29,296 nt of DNA from Candidatus Segatella violae (lineage in GTDB: Bacteria > Bacteroidota > Bacteroidia > Bacteroidales > Bacteroidaceae): the NCBI GenBank assembly GCA_002440225.1, contig DJSH01000054.1, forward strand, positions 55,226 through 84,521. The letters are read 5' to 3'. Shown here one piece after another: positions 8,201-15,877 of this stretch. The first letter of the stretch is position 1. Each line of letters starts with the position of its first letter. The position numbers and the translations under genes were made by a program. The notes under the pieces are model-generated. The model worked only from the letters and a program-made list of their open reading frames with translations. It was not told where the DNA came from and searched no databases.

Positions 8201-8602
8201 ATGAGACTAAAAATAAGTATACTTTTCACTTTGATGGCATTTTTTGCCACCACTGTCATGGCTCAAGATGCACAAGGCGAAGACACTGAGACTGCCCCAC
8301 AAAGCAGCCTCCTCATGCCGAACGCATTCTCACCCAACGGCGACGGCATCAACGACATCTATCAGCCCAAGGAGGGCTACCAAAACATCAGCGAGTTCCA
8401 CGCCTATATATTTAATAGGTGGGGACAGAAACTGTTCGAATGGTCTAATCCGGCTGAAGGCTGGGACGGCACCTATAAGGGTAAGCCAGTAAAAGAGGGA
8501 GTATACTTCTGCCTGGTCAAGGCAAAGGGAAGCGACGGCAAAATCTACAATATCAAGACGGATGTCAATCTGCTCCGCGGTCTCAACTCATCTATACAAT
8601 AA
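8201..8602 (+). CDS. Stand-alone gliding-motility C-terminal (CHU_C, T9SS type B) domain protein
   Basis: The 133-aa protein is a signal peptide (about 1-21, ending TTVMAQ), an acidic linker, and a nearly complete CHU_C domain from about 38 to 128. Recognisable pieces are PNAFSPNGDGINDIY, FHAYIFNRWGQKLFEW, GWDGTYKGKPVKEGVYFCL and DVNLLRG. In family members this domain is normally the C-terminal sorting signal of large adhesins or enzymes moved by the type IX secretion system. Here it has no passenger. The gene precedes uvrA by 12 nt and its promoter probably serves both. It may be a small secreted or surface protein of its own, or a remnant of a larger gene. Confidence 0.85.
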   Translation: MRLKISILFTLMAFFATTVMAQDAQGEDTETAPQSSLLMPNAFSPNGDGINDIYQPKEGYQNISEFHAYIFNRWGQKLFEWSNPAEGWDGTYKGKPVKEGVYFCLVKAKGSDGKIYNIKTDVNLLRGLNSSIQ

Positions 8603-8614
8603 CAATAATATAAT

Positions 8615-11449
8615 ATGAACGAAGAAGAGAAGATAAATGTTTGGGGAGCACGTGTACACAACCTCAAGAACATCGACGTTGAGATTCCACGCGACTCCCT
8701 CACCGTGATAACCGGTCTTTCGGGATCGGGCAAGAGTTCGCTGGCTTTCGACACCATATTTGCCGAAGGTCAGCGTAGATATATCGAGACGTTCTCGGCT
8801 TACGCCCGCAACTTCCTAGGCAACATGGAGCGCCCAGACGTGGACAAGATTACAGGTCTCAGCCCTGTCATCAGCATCGAGCAGAAGACCACCAACAAGA
8901 ACCCTCGTTCCACCGTGGGCACCACCACCGAGATATACGATTATCTACGCTTGCTCTATGCCCGTGCCGGAACCGCCTACAGCTACCGCAGCGGCGAGGC
9001 GATGGTGAAATATACCGAGGAACAGGTCATCGACATGATTCTCAGTCAATATAAGGGAAAAGCTATCTATCTTCTCGCCCCACTCGTCCGCCAACGCAAG
9101 GGGCACTACCGTGAACTCTTCGACAGTATGCTCCGAAAGGGCTACCTCTACATCCGTGTGGACGGTGAGATTCTGGAAATCGTGCGTGGCATGAAGGTTG
9201 ACCGCTATAAAAACCACAACATCGAAGTCGTGGTAGACAAGCTTGTTGTCAAGGAAGAAGACGAGGAGCGCATCCGTAAGAGTGTTGCCACCGCCATGAA
9301 ACAAGGCGACGGCATGGTGATGGTCATCGAAAAGGGACAGAAGGAAGGCAAAAACTTCTCCAAGCGACTGATGGACCCAGTCACGGGCATCGCCTACCAG
9401 GACCCGGCGCCTAACATGTTCTCTTTCAACTCTCCCGAAGGTGCCTGCCCTCACTGCAAGGGTTTGGGAAAGGTGAACCAGATAGACCTCAAGAAAGTGA
9501 TTCCCGATGACTCTCTCAGCATCCACGAGGGTGGCATCGTGCCACTCGGAAAATACAAGAACCAGATGATTTTCTGGCAGATAGAGTCTTTGCTCGAAAA
9601 GTACGACCTCAACCTGAAAACTCCTATTCGGGAAATTCCAGAGGATGCAATGCAGGAGATTCTCTATGGCTCACTCGAAAACGTAAAGATTTCGAAAGAC
9701 AAGGTGCATACTTCCACCGACTATTTCTGCGCCTACGATGGCATCATCGACTATCTGCAAAAAGTGATGGAGGATGACGAGAGTGCCGCCGGAAAGAAAT
9801 GGGCAGACCAGTTTATCTCCACCATCGAATGTCCGATGTGCCATGGTCAGCGACTCAAACAGGAATCGCTCTCCTTCAAGATTTGGGACAAGAATATCTC
9901 CGAGGTAGCCAATCTCGATATTGATGAATTGCGCGATTGGCTCGACCATGTGGAGGAGCATCTACCAGCGATGAAGGCGAAGGTGGCTCACGAAATCGTG
10001 AAGGAGTTACGCTCACGTGTCAACTTCCTGCTTGATGTGGGATTGAACTATCTATCACTCAATCGTCAGTCAGCTTCACTCTCGGGCGGCGAGAGCCAGC
10101 GCATCCGCCTCGCCACACAGATTGGCAGCCAACTCGTCAATGTGCTCTACATCCTCGACGAGCCGAGCATCGGACTGCACCAACGTGACAACGAACGGCT
10201 CATCAACAGCCTCAAGGAACTTCGTGACCTAGGCAATACCGTCATCGTGGTGGAACATGACGAGGACATGATGCGTGCCGCCGACTGGATTGTCGATATC
10301 GGTCCGAAGGCAGGACGCAAGGGAGGCGAGGTAGTTTTCCAAGGTACCCCAGCCGACATGTTGAAGACCCATACCATCACCGCCCAGTATCTCAACGGCG
10401 AGATGGCCATAGAGATTCCTTCTACCCGCCGGGAAGGCAACGGCAAGAGCATCACCATCCATGGAGCCAAGGGCAACAACCTGAAAGGCGTGGACGTGGA
10501 GTTCCCGCTCGGCAAGCTCATCGTGGTGACGGGTGTGAGCGGTTCGGGCAAATCCACGCTTATCAACGAGACCCTGCAACCCATCCTCTCGCAGCATTTC
10601 TATCGCTCGCTGAAGAAACCGATGCCTTACGATAGCATCGAGGGCATCGACAATATTGATAAGGTGGTGAATGTGGACCAGAGTCCTATCGGTCGCACCC
10701 CTCGCAGCAACCCAGCCACCTACACGGGAGTGTTCTCCGACATCCGCAACCTCTTCGTTGGTTTACCGGAAGCAAAGATTCGTGGCTACAAGCCAGGTCG
10801 CTTCTCCTTCAACGTGAGGGGCGGACGCTGCGAGGAATGCAAGGGCAACGGCTACAAGACCATCGAGATGAATTTCCTGCCTGATGTCTACGTGCCTTGC
10901 GAGGTTTGTCACGGCAAGCGATACAACCGTGAGACCCTGGAGGTACGCTATAAGGGTAAGAGTATCGCCGACGTCTTGGATATGACCATCAACCAAGCTG
11001 TGGAGTTCTTCGAGAATGTGCCACAGATACTGGGCAAGATCAAGGCTTTGCAGAGCGTGGGTCTCGGATATATTAAGTTGGGACAAAGCTCCACCACCCT
11101 CTCCGGCGGCGAGAGTCAGCGAGTAAAGCTCGCCACCGAACTGAGCAAGAAAGATACAGGCAAGACGCTCTACATCCTCGACGAGCCAACCACAGGTCTT
11201 CACTTCGAGGACATCCGCATCCTGATGGATGTGCTACAGAAACTGGTAGATAAAGGCAATACGGTCATCATCATCGAGCACAACCTCGACGTTATCAAGC
11301 TTGCCGACTGGCTTATCGACATGGGTCCCGAAGGCGGACGTGGTGGCGGTGAGCTCCTCTTCGCAGGAACACCAGAGGATATGGTCAAGGCTAAAAATGG
11401 ATATACCTACAAGTTTCTTGCCGACATTTTGAAGAAGCAAAAGAAATAA
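8615..11449 (+). CDS. uvrA: Excinuclease ABC subunit A (nucleotide excision repair damage recognition)
   Basis: UvrA is the ABC-type ATPase that finds bulky DNA lesions and loads UvrB. The 944-aa length is normal. The first ATPase half has the Walker A motif GLSGSGKS (34-41) and later LSGGESQRIRLA with ILDEPSIGLHQRD. The second half has GVSGSGKST, LSGGESQRVKLA and ILDEPTTGLHFED. Zinc-binding Cys pairs are visible: CPHC and CPMC in the first half, and CEEC and CEVC in the second. The ATG at 8615 lies 12 nt after the CHU_C gene. A strong two-way terminator follows. No uvrB or uvrC lies nearby, which is usual. Confidence 0.98.
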   Translation: MNEEEKINVWGARVHNLKNIDVEIPRDSLTVITGLSGSGKSSLAFDTIFAEGQRRYIETFSAYARNFLGNMERPDVDKITGLSPVISIEQKTTNKNPRSTVGTTTEIYDYLRLLYARAGTAYSYRSGEAMVKYTEEQVIDMILSQYKGKAIYLLAPLVRQRKGHYRELFDSMLRKGYLYIRVDGEILEIVRGMKVDRYKNHNIEVVVDKLVVKEEDEERIRKSVATAMKQGDGMVMVIEKGQKEGKNFSKRLMDPVTGIAYQDPAPNMFSFNSPEGACPHCKGLGKVNQIDLKKVIPDDSLSIHEGGIVPLGKYKNQMIFWQIESLLEKYDLNLKTPIREIPEDAMQEILYGSLENVKISKDKVHTSTDYFCAYDGIIDYLQKVMEDDESAAGKKWADQFISTIECPMCHGQRLKQESLSFKIWDKNISEVANLDIDELRDWLDHVEEHLPAMKAKVAHEIVKELRSRVNFLLDVGLNYLSLNRQSASLSGGESQRIRLATQIGSQLVNVLYILDEPSIGLHQRDNERLINSLKELRDLGNTVIVVEHDEDMMRAADWIVDIGPKAGRKGGEVVFQGTPADMLKTHTITAQYLNGEMAIEIPSTRREGNGKSITIHGAKGNNLKGVDVEFPLGKLIVVTGVSGSGKSTLINETLQPILSQHFYRSLKKPMPYDSIEGIDNIDKVVNVDQSPIGRTPRSNPATYTGVFSDIRNLFVGLPEAKIRGYKPGRFSFNVRGGRCEECKGNGYKTIEMNFLPDVYVPCEVCHGKRYNRETLEVRYKGKSIADVLDMTINQAVEFFENVPQILGKIKALQSVGLGYIKLGQSSTTLSGGESQRVKLATELSKKDTGKTLYILDEPTTGLHFEDIRILMDVLQKLVDKGNTVIIIEHNLDVIKLADWLIDMGPEGGRGGGELLFAGTPEDMVKAKNGYTYKFLADILKKQKK

Positions 11450-11467
11450 GTTATAATCCACAAACAA

Positions 11468-11508
11468 AAAAGGCTGTTTTGCTAGTTTTTACTGCAAAAC
11501 AGCCTTTT
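11468..11508. terminator. Bidirectional intrinsic terminator between uvrA and the YitT gene
   Basis: Fifteen-base perfect arms (11468-11482 and 11494-11508, AAAAGGCTGTTTTGC and its complement) are flanked by A- and T-rich runs. The AGT/ACT inner pairs extend the stem. Confidence 0.9.
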
Positions 11509-11531
11509 CTATTTTTTAGCTTTAAAAAGAT

Positions 11532-12431
11532 TTACACTCCATGCTCTTTTTTGACCTTATACTTCATCTTGTCGAATCCCTCGCCATAAACACCAATCAC
11601 AGCACTCTGGCTGACAAAGGCATGAGGATCAATCTCACTAATCAGTCGGAATATCGTGGCAGCCTGTCGTTGCTTCGCCAAGACGAACAGCATCTTGACA
11701 TCCTGTCCCGAATAGAAGCCAGAGGCATTCACCACGGTCACTCCTCTGTCGGCATCGGTATTGATGCGCCGACCTATCTCCTCATATTTCTTGGAGATAA
11801 TGAAGAACTGCACGCTTCTTCGGCGACTGTTTACCACCTGGTCGATACAGAATGCCTGCACGCAGAGTACCACATAGCCATACAGCACCTTCTCTACATC
11901 ATGCACCACCAGATAACTGGAGGAGATGATAAAGATGTCGCATATCATGATGACTCGTCCCAAGGATACATCCCTGTACTTATTCACAATGGCAGCCACA
12001 ATATCGGTACCACCCGTACTACCACCACAAGAGAATCCCAATCCGATGCCGCATCCACAGAAGATGGCACCAAGGATTGCCGCCCAAAGCGGTTGGTCTT
12101 GCAGCAAATGGTCTTGTCCCAAAGAGGTAGACGAGAACACGGACGTAAGAATCGTCACCACAATAACGGCATACACAGTCTTGATGCAAAACTTGGCTCC
12201 CAAAATCTTGAGAGCCGCCAATAAGAGGCAGGCATTCACAATAAAATAAGGTACCTGCACAGGGCATCCGGTAGCCCAATAGATAATAGAGGAAATACCA
12301 GGTAATCCACTAGCCGTAACATTGGTTGGCAAGAGGAACACATTCCAACCGATAGCGTAGGAAATCATTCCGATGGCTATCAGCACATAGTCTTGTACCG
12401 ACTTCCACAAAGGTCGCTTCATTCTTTCCAT
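11532..12431 (-). CDS. YitT family membrane protein (DUF161 plus DUF2179)
   Basis: About 299 aa. The N-terminal 200 residues are a membrane domain of roughly five or six helices with the family motif GGSTGGTDIVA. The C-terminal DUF2179 domain starts near NSRRRSVQFFIISKKYEEIG and ends with FVSQSAVIGVYGEGFD. The family is widespread and its biochemical role is not settled. I place the start at the ATG at 12431. The frame stays open to a TTG at 12467, but that would overlap the upstream gene by 35 nt. The ATG at 12431 lies one base after the DUF4250 stop (TAG-A-ATG), which fits translational coupling. A further in-frame ATG lies at 12422. Confidence 0.88.
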   Translation of the reverse strand: MERMKRPLWKSVQDYVLIAIGMISYAIGWNVFLLPTNVTASGLPGISSIIYWATGCPVQVPYFIVNACLLLAALKILGAKFCIKTVYAVIVVTILTSVFSSTSLGQDHLLQDQPLWAAILGAIFCGCGIGLGFSCGGSTGGTDIVAAIVNKYRDVSLGRVIMICDIFIISSSYLVVHDVEKVLYGYVVLCVQAFCIDQVVNSRRRSVQFFIISKKYEEIGRRINTDADRGVTVVNASGFYSGQDVKMLFVLAKQRQAATIFRLISEIDPHAFVSQSAVIGVYGEGFDKMKYKVKKEHGV

Positions 12432-12432
12432 T

Positions 12433-12618
12433 CTACCAGAACTTTTTCTGTTCTTCCGACCACTCAAAACCCTGAGAGGCCATCTTTTCCTCCAACTCTT
12501 TTCTATCTACATTGAAGTGGTAGCAAATCTCGTCTAATGTCTCAAACTCGTGGTCACGAAGCAGGAAGTTGATGGCACTTACCAGCATCGGCACGTCATT
12601 CATTGGTAACTTATCCAT
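12433..12618 (-). CDS. DUF4250 domain small protein
   Basis: This 61-aa acidic protein has no signal or membrane segment. The pattern LPMNDVPMLVSAINFLLRD, then LDEICYHFNVDRKELEEKM, then FEWSEEQKKFW fits DUF4250. It looks like a small helix-turn-helix-like fold, but no DNA-binding role is established. It is the first gene of a two-gene operon with the YitT protein, and a complete promoter lies upstream on the minus strand. The ATG at 12618 gives the full domain. Confidence 0.85.
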   Translation of the reverse strand: MDKLPMNDVPMLVSAINFLLRDHEFETLDEICYHFNVDRKELEEKMASQGFEWSEEQKKFW

Positions 12619-12686
12619 TGATATTATTTAATGTTTAATATTTATTATGTAATGTTTAATTTAACGCTTTATGCTCAATTCGGGTG

Positions 12687-12717
12687 CAAAGGTACAGCAA
12701 ATCGAGGACACTACAAA
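12687..12717 (-). promoter_or_regulatory. Bacteroidota-type promoter for DUF4250-yitT
   Basis: On the minus strand a perfect -33 TTTG (12714-12717), 19 nt of spacer, and a perfect -7 TACCTTTG (12687-12694) are present. The -33 box is made of the last three T of the upstream terminator's T9 tract plus the next G. The leader is about 65 nt and AT-rich. Confidence 0.75.
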
Positions 12718-12718
12718 A

Positions 12719-12755
12719 AAAAATCCCAACAATCATCAAGATTGCTGGGATTTTT
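12719..12755 (-). terminator. Intrinsic terminator of the nuo operon
   Basis: Arms 12719-12734 and 12740-12755 pair with one mismatch (AAAAATCCCAACAATC against GATTGCTGGGATTTTT) around a 5-nt loop. A T9 run follows on the minus strand. It lies 120 nt past the nuoN stop and directly before the DUF4250 promoter. Confidence 0.85.
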
Positions 12756-12763
12756 ATGGAGTT

Positions 12764-12824
12764 GGGGATTACAAATCCCCTATTTCATTCTTGCCATAGG
12801 ATGCGGCGGATTGCAAATCCGCCG
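12764..12824. repeat. Pair of REP-like palindromes sharing the core GGATTnCAAATCC
   Basis: Two hairpins with 3-nt loops lie between nuoN and its terminator. At 12764-12780 GGGGATT-ACA-AATCCCC has a 7-bp stem. At 12804-12824 CGGCGGATT-GCA-AATCCGCCG has a 9-bp stem. They share the same core and differ only in the outer GC pairs. The layout resembles paired REP-type extragenic palindromes. Whether they recur elsewhere in the genome cannot be seen here. Confidence 0.5.
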
Positions 12825-12874
12825 AAACCAAAAAGGGTTTGCATTCATTGCCATTGAGGCAAACTAGTAAATGT

Positions 12875-14326
12875 TTACGCATTCGCTGCAACTGAAATCC
12901 AGTCGAAGACGAAAGAGCAAACACCGAATGCTACGATGCCTACGGTGCAGATAGCCAAAGCCAACTTGGTTGAGCAAGCGCTCTGGAAGGTTGGCAATGG
13001 GTTGTCGTTGTGCTTGATAAACATAGCCTTCACGATGAGCAAGTAGTAGTACAAGCTGATAACCGTGTTGACCAAGGCGATGAATACCACGCCGTATGCC
13101 CAAGCGCCAAGTGTGGTATGGATGTCGTGTGTACCCACGGCTGCCATGAACACGAAGAACTTAGAGAACATACCTGCGAATGGAGGAATACCACCCAGAG
13201 AGAACAATGCCAAGGTCATCAAGAAAGCCAAACGTGGATTTGTCTTGTAAAGACCATTGTAGCTGTCCATCTGTACAGTACCATTGTTATGCTCCTCTAC
13301 TGCTGAGATGATGGTGAAGACGCTCATGTTGGCTACCACGTAGATGAGCACGTAGTATGTCAAGGCGGTCACGCTCATCGCAGAGTTGCCAACCACTGCC
13401 AACATGATGTAGCCTGCCTGAGAGATAGAAGAGAATGCCATGAAACGCTTCAAGTCGCTCTGACGGATGGCGAAGAGGTTGGCGATGGTGATGGAAAGCA
13501 CGATGACGATGTAAAGGAGGATGGTCCAGTACTCTACCATTGGGGCAAACACCTTCATCAAGATAGCGCAGAGGGTGAATGCGGCAGCGCCCTTAGATAC
13601 CACTGAGAGATAACCTGTGACAGTGGTAGGAGCACCCTGATAAGAATCGGCTGTCCAGAAGTGGAATGGAACCAAGGAAATCTTGAAGCCCAAGCCACTG
13701 AAGAAGAACACCATACCAGCGATGGTCAATGGAGAAGCTGTAATCACCTTAGCCACGTCGCCGAAGTACAAGGTACCACAAGCGGCATAGAGCAAAGAGA
13801 TACCATAAATCATCACGCCACTAGAGAATGTAGCGGTAAGGATGAACTTGGCACCAGCCTCTGCTGAGTGATGACGATACTTATCGAATGCCACGAGGCA
13901 AGCCATTGGCACGGAAGCCATCTCCAATCCCAAGAAGAACAAGAGGAAGTGGTTAGCACTAACCATCATGTTCATACCGAGCAAAGTAGAGATGGTGAGC
14001 AGATAGAACTCACCCTCCTTGAAGGCGGTGTCCTTGCGGCTCAACCACTCCTTCGCCTGAACGAGGACGATGAGGGTACCGAGCGCCAAGACGGTCTTGA
14101 TGACACCGATGGCAGGACCCGTGGTGTACATGCCGCCGAAAGCCTCTGCCTGTGCGGTAGGGAAAATGTTGATGACGATGTGAGCCACCATCAAGAGGCA
14201 TACCAGAGGATTGAACCACTTACGGTCTGCACTCTTGGAGCTGCAGAAGTCAGCTATGAAAGTGATAAGCAGGACTGCCATCAAGGTAGCCTCTGGAATC
14301 ATATTTAAAAATTGACTGTAATCCAT
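12875..14326 (-). CDS. nuoN: NADH-quinone oxidoreductase subunit N (complex I membrane arm)
   Basis: This 483-aa antiporter-like, proton-translocating subunit has about 14 helices. Family marks include the conserved Glu region in FLLFFLGLEMASVPMACLVA (helix 5), the Lys-bearing ADSYQGAPTTVTGYLSVVSKGAA stretch, and the LFSLGGIPPFAGMFSKFFVF segment. It is the last gene of the nuo operon, 15 nt after nuoM. Length and start (ATG 14326) are normal. Palindromes and a terminator follow. Confidence 0.95.
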   Translation of the reverse strand: MDYSQFLNMIPEATLMAVLLITFIADFCSSKSADRKWFNPLVCLLMVAHIVINIFPTAQAEAFGGMYTTGPAIGVIKTVLALGTLIVLVQAKEWLSRKDTAFKEGEFYLLTISTLLGMNMMVSANHFLLFFLGLEMASVPMACLVAFDKYRHHSAEAGAKFILTATFSSGVMIYGISLLYAACGTLYFGDVAKVITASPLTIAGMVFFFSGLGFKISLVPFHFWTADSYQGAPTTVTGYLSVVSKGAAAFTLCAILMKVFAPMVEYWTILLYIVIVLSITIANLFAIRQSDLKRFMAFSSISQAGYIMLAVVGNSAMSVTALTYYVLIYVVANMSVFTIISAVEEHNNGTVQMDSYNGLYKTNPRLAFLMTLALFSLGGIPPFAGMFSKFFVFMAAVGTHDIHTTLGAWAYGVVFIALVNTVISLYYYLLIVKAMFIKHNDNPLPTFQSACSTKLALAICTVGIVAFGVCSFVFDWISVAANA

Positions 14327-14341
14327 TTCTTCTGATATTTA

Positions 14342-15844
14342 TTACATATTAATTACACTAAAGATAGGACCTACGGCATCCATGATGATGTCCTCTGCCC
14401 AGAGTGGGAACATACCGAGACCAGCAACACAGAAGATCAAGCCTGCTACGGCGATACGTTCGTCCCATGTAGCATCGTGAAGCTGCTCCAACTTTGGATT
14501 TGGAACCTTCTGATACAAGATCTTACCTACGCAACGCAAGATATATACCGCTGTGATAACGATTGAGGTACATGCGATGATAGTACATACACGGTGGAAC
14601 ATATCTGCGTTCTGGAAGGAACCTACGAAGATGGTCATCTCGGCTACGAAACCTGAGAAGCCTGGCAAACCGAGGTTGGCGAGACCTGCCACTGCATAAC
14701 CTACAGAGAGGAATGGGATAATCTTCATCAATCCACCCAAGTAGCGTACGTCACGGGTACCTGCCTGGTGATAGATCATACCGATAACGGCGAAGAAGAG
14801 GGCGGTCATCAAACCGTGAGACAACATCTGGAGGATAGCACCTGTAGCTGCTGTCTGGGTCATCATACAGAGAGCGAAGAGCACCATACCACAGTGAGAA
14901 ACTGATGAGTAAGCGTTGATGTACTTCAAGTCGGTCTGTACACAAGCTGACAAAGCACCATACACGATAGAGATGGTGGTCAATACCAAGAACACCTTGA
15001 TCCAGAATCCGTGGGTAGCGGCTGGCAAGAGGAACATGGCGATACGGAAGCAACCGTAACCACCGAGCTTCATCAATACACCGGCGTGCAACATAGACAC
15101 GGCTGTTGGCGCACTTGCGTGACCATCAGGAGACCATGTGTGGAATGGGAACAAAGCTCCAAGGATACCGAATCCGATGAAGAGCAATGGGAAGAACACG
15201 TTCTGTACGCTCTCTGGGATGGCATGAGCACCGTTGGTATGGTGGGCGATGTCCAAGATTTCGAAAGTCTGGGCGCCACTATAGAAGTAGATACCCAAGA
15301 TACCAATAATCAAGAGGGCGGAACCACCCATCAACATCAAGGTAAGCTTCATGGCTGAATACTCCTTCGCACCACTACCCCATACACCAATCAAGAGGTA
15401 CATAGGGATGAGGGCTACCTCGTAGAACATGAACATGGTGAACATATCCACTGAGATGAAGAAGCCATACACACCGATGCTCAAGAGGGTGAACCAGAGG
15501 AAGTACTCCTTCTTCATAGGCTCCATCTGCCAAGAGGCGAATGTACCTGTGAACACGATGATGGAAGTCAAGAGCAACATCACTACAGAGATACCATCTA
15601 CGCCGAGGCTGTAGTTGATGTGCAATGGCTCAAACCAAGGCACGCTGTAGGTGAAGAGCATAGGATATTGGTCGGCTGGCATTGTCTCACGAGCGTCGAG
15701 AAATGCAAACACCAAATAGACGGAGAGGGCTACCAAGGCGGTGGCACCAACTACCATCACACCACGTACCTGCTTGTCGTTGCGGCTCAACCAGAGACCG
15801 AGCAGCATCAGGAGTGGTACTATGACGAATAAACTTAAATTCAT
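14342..15844 (-). CDS. nuoM: NADH-quinone oxidoreductase subunit M (complex I membrane arm)
   Basis: This 500-aa proton-pumping, antiporter-like subunit sits between NuoL and NuoN in the membrane arm. It has the key FMFYEVALIPMYLLIGVWG helix with its conserved Glu and the LFPFHTWSPDGHASAPTAVS motif. The lysine-bearing VLMKLGGYG and the late AGLANLGLPGFSGFVAE segment are also present. About 14 helices are visible. The ATG at 15844 lies 33 nt after the nuoL stop. Confidence 0.96.
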   Translation of the reverse strand: MNLSLFVIVPLLMLLGLWLSRNDKQVRGVMVVGATALVALSVYLVFAFLDARETMPADQYPMLFTYSVPWFEPLHINYSLGVDGISVVMLLLTSIIVFTGTFASWQMEPMKKEYFLWFTLLSIGVYGFFISVDMFTMFMFYEVALIPMYLLIGVWGSGAKEYSAMKLTLMLMGGSALLIIGILGIYFYSGAQTFEILDIAHHTNGAHAIPESVQNVFFPLLFIGFGILGALFPFHTWSPDGHASAPTAVSMLHAGVLMKLGGYGCFRIAMFLLPAATHGFWIKVFLVLTTISIVYGALSACVQTDLKYINAYSSVSHCGMVLFALCMMTQTAATGAILQMLSHGLMTALFFAVIGMIYHQAGTRDVRYLGGLMKIIPFLSVGYAVAGLANLGLPGFSGFVAEMTIFVGSFQNADMFHRVCTIIACTSIVITAVYILRCVGKILYQKVPNPKLEQLHDATWDERIAVAGLIFCVAGLGMFPLWAEDIIMDAVGPIFSVINM

Positions 15845-15877
15845 TTCTTTTCTATTTACTTAATTGTGAGACTTTGA

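Noticed and set aside
12631..12867. Plus-strand frame of 78 codons in the nuoN-DUF4250 gap
   Set aside because: It runs through a terminator, a promoter on the other strand and two palindromes. The translation has no protein-like pattern.
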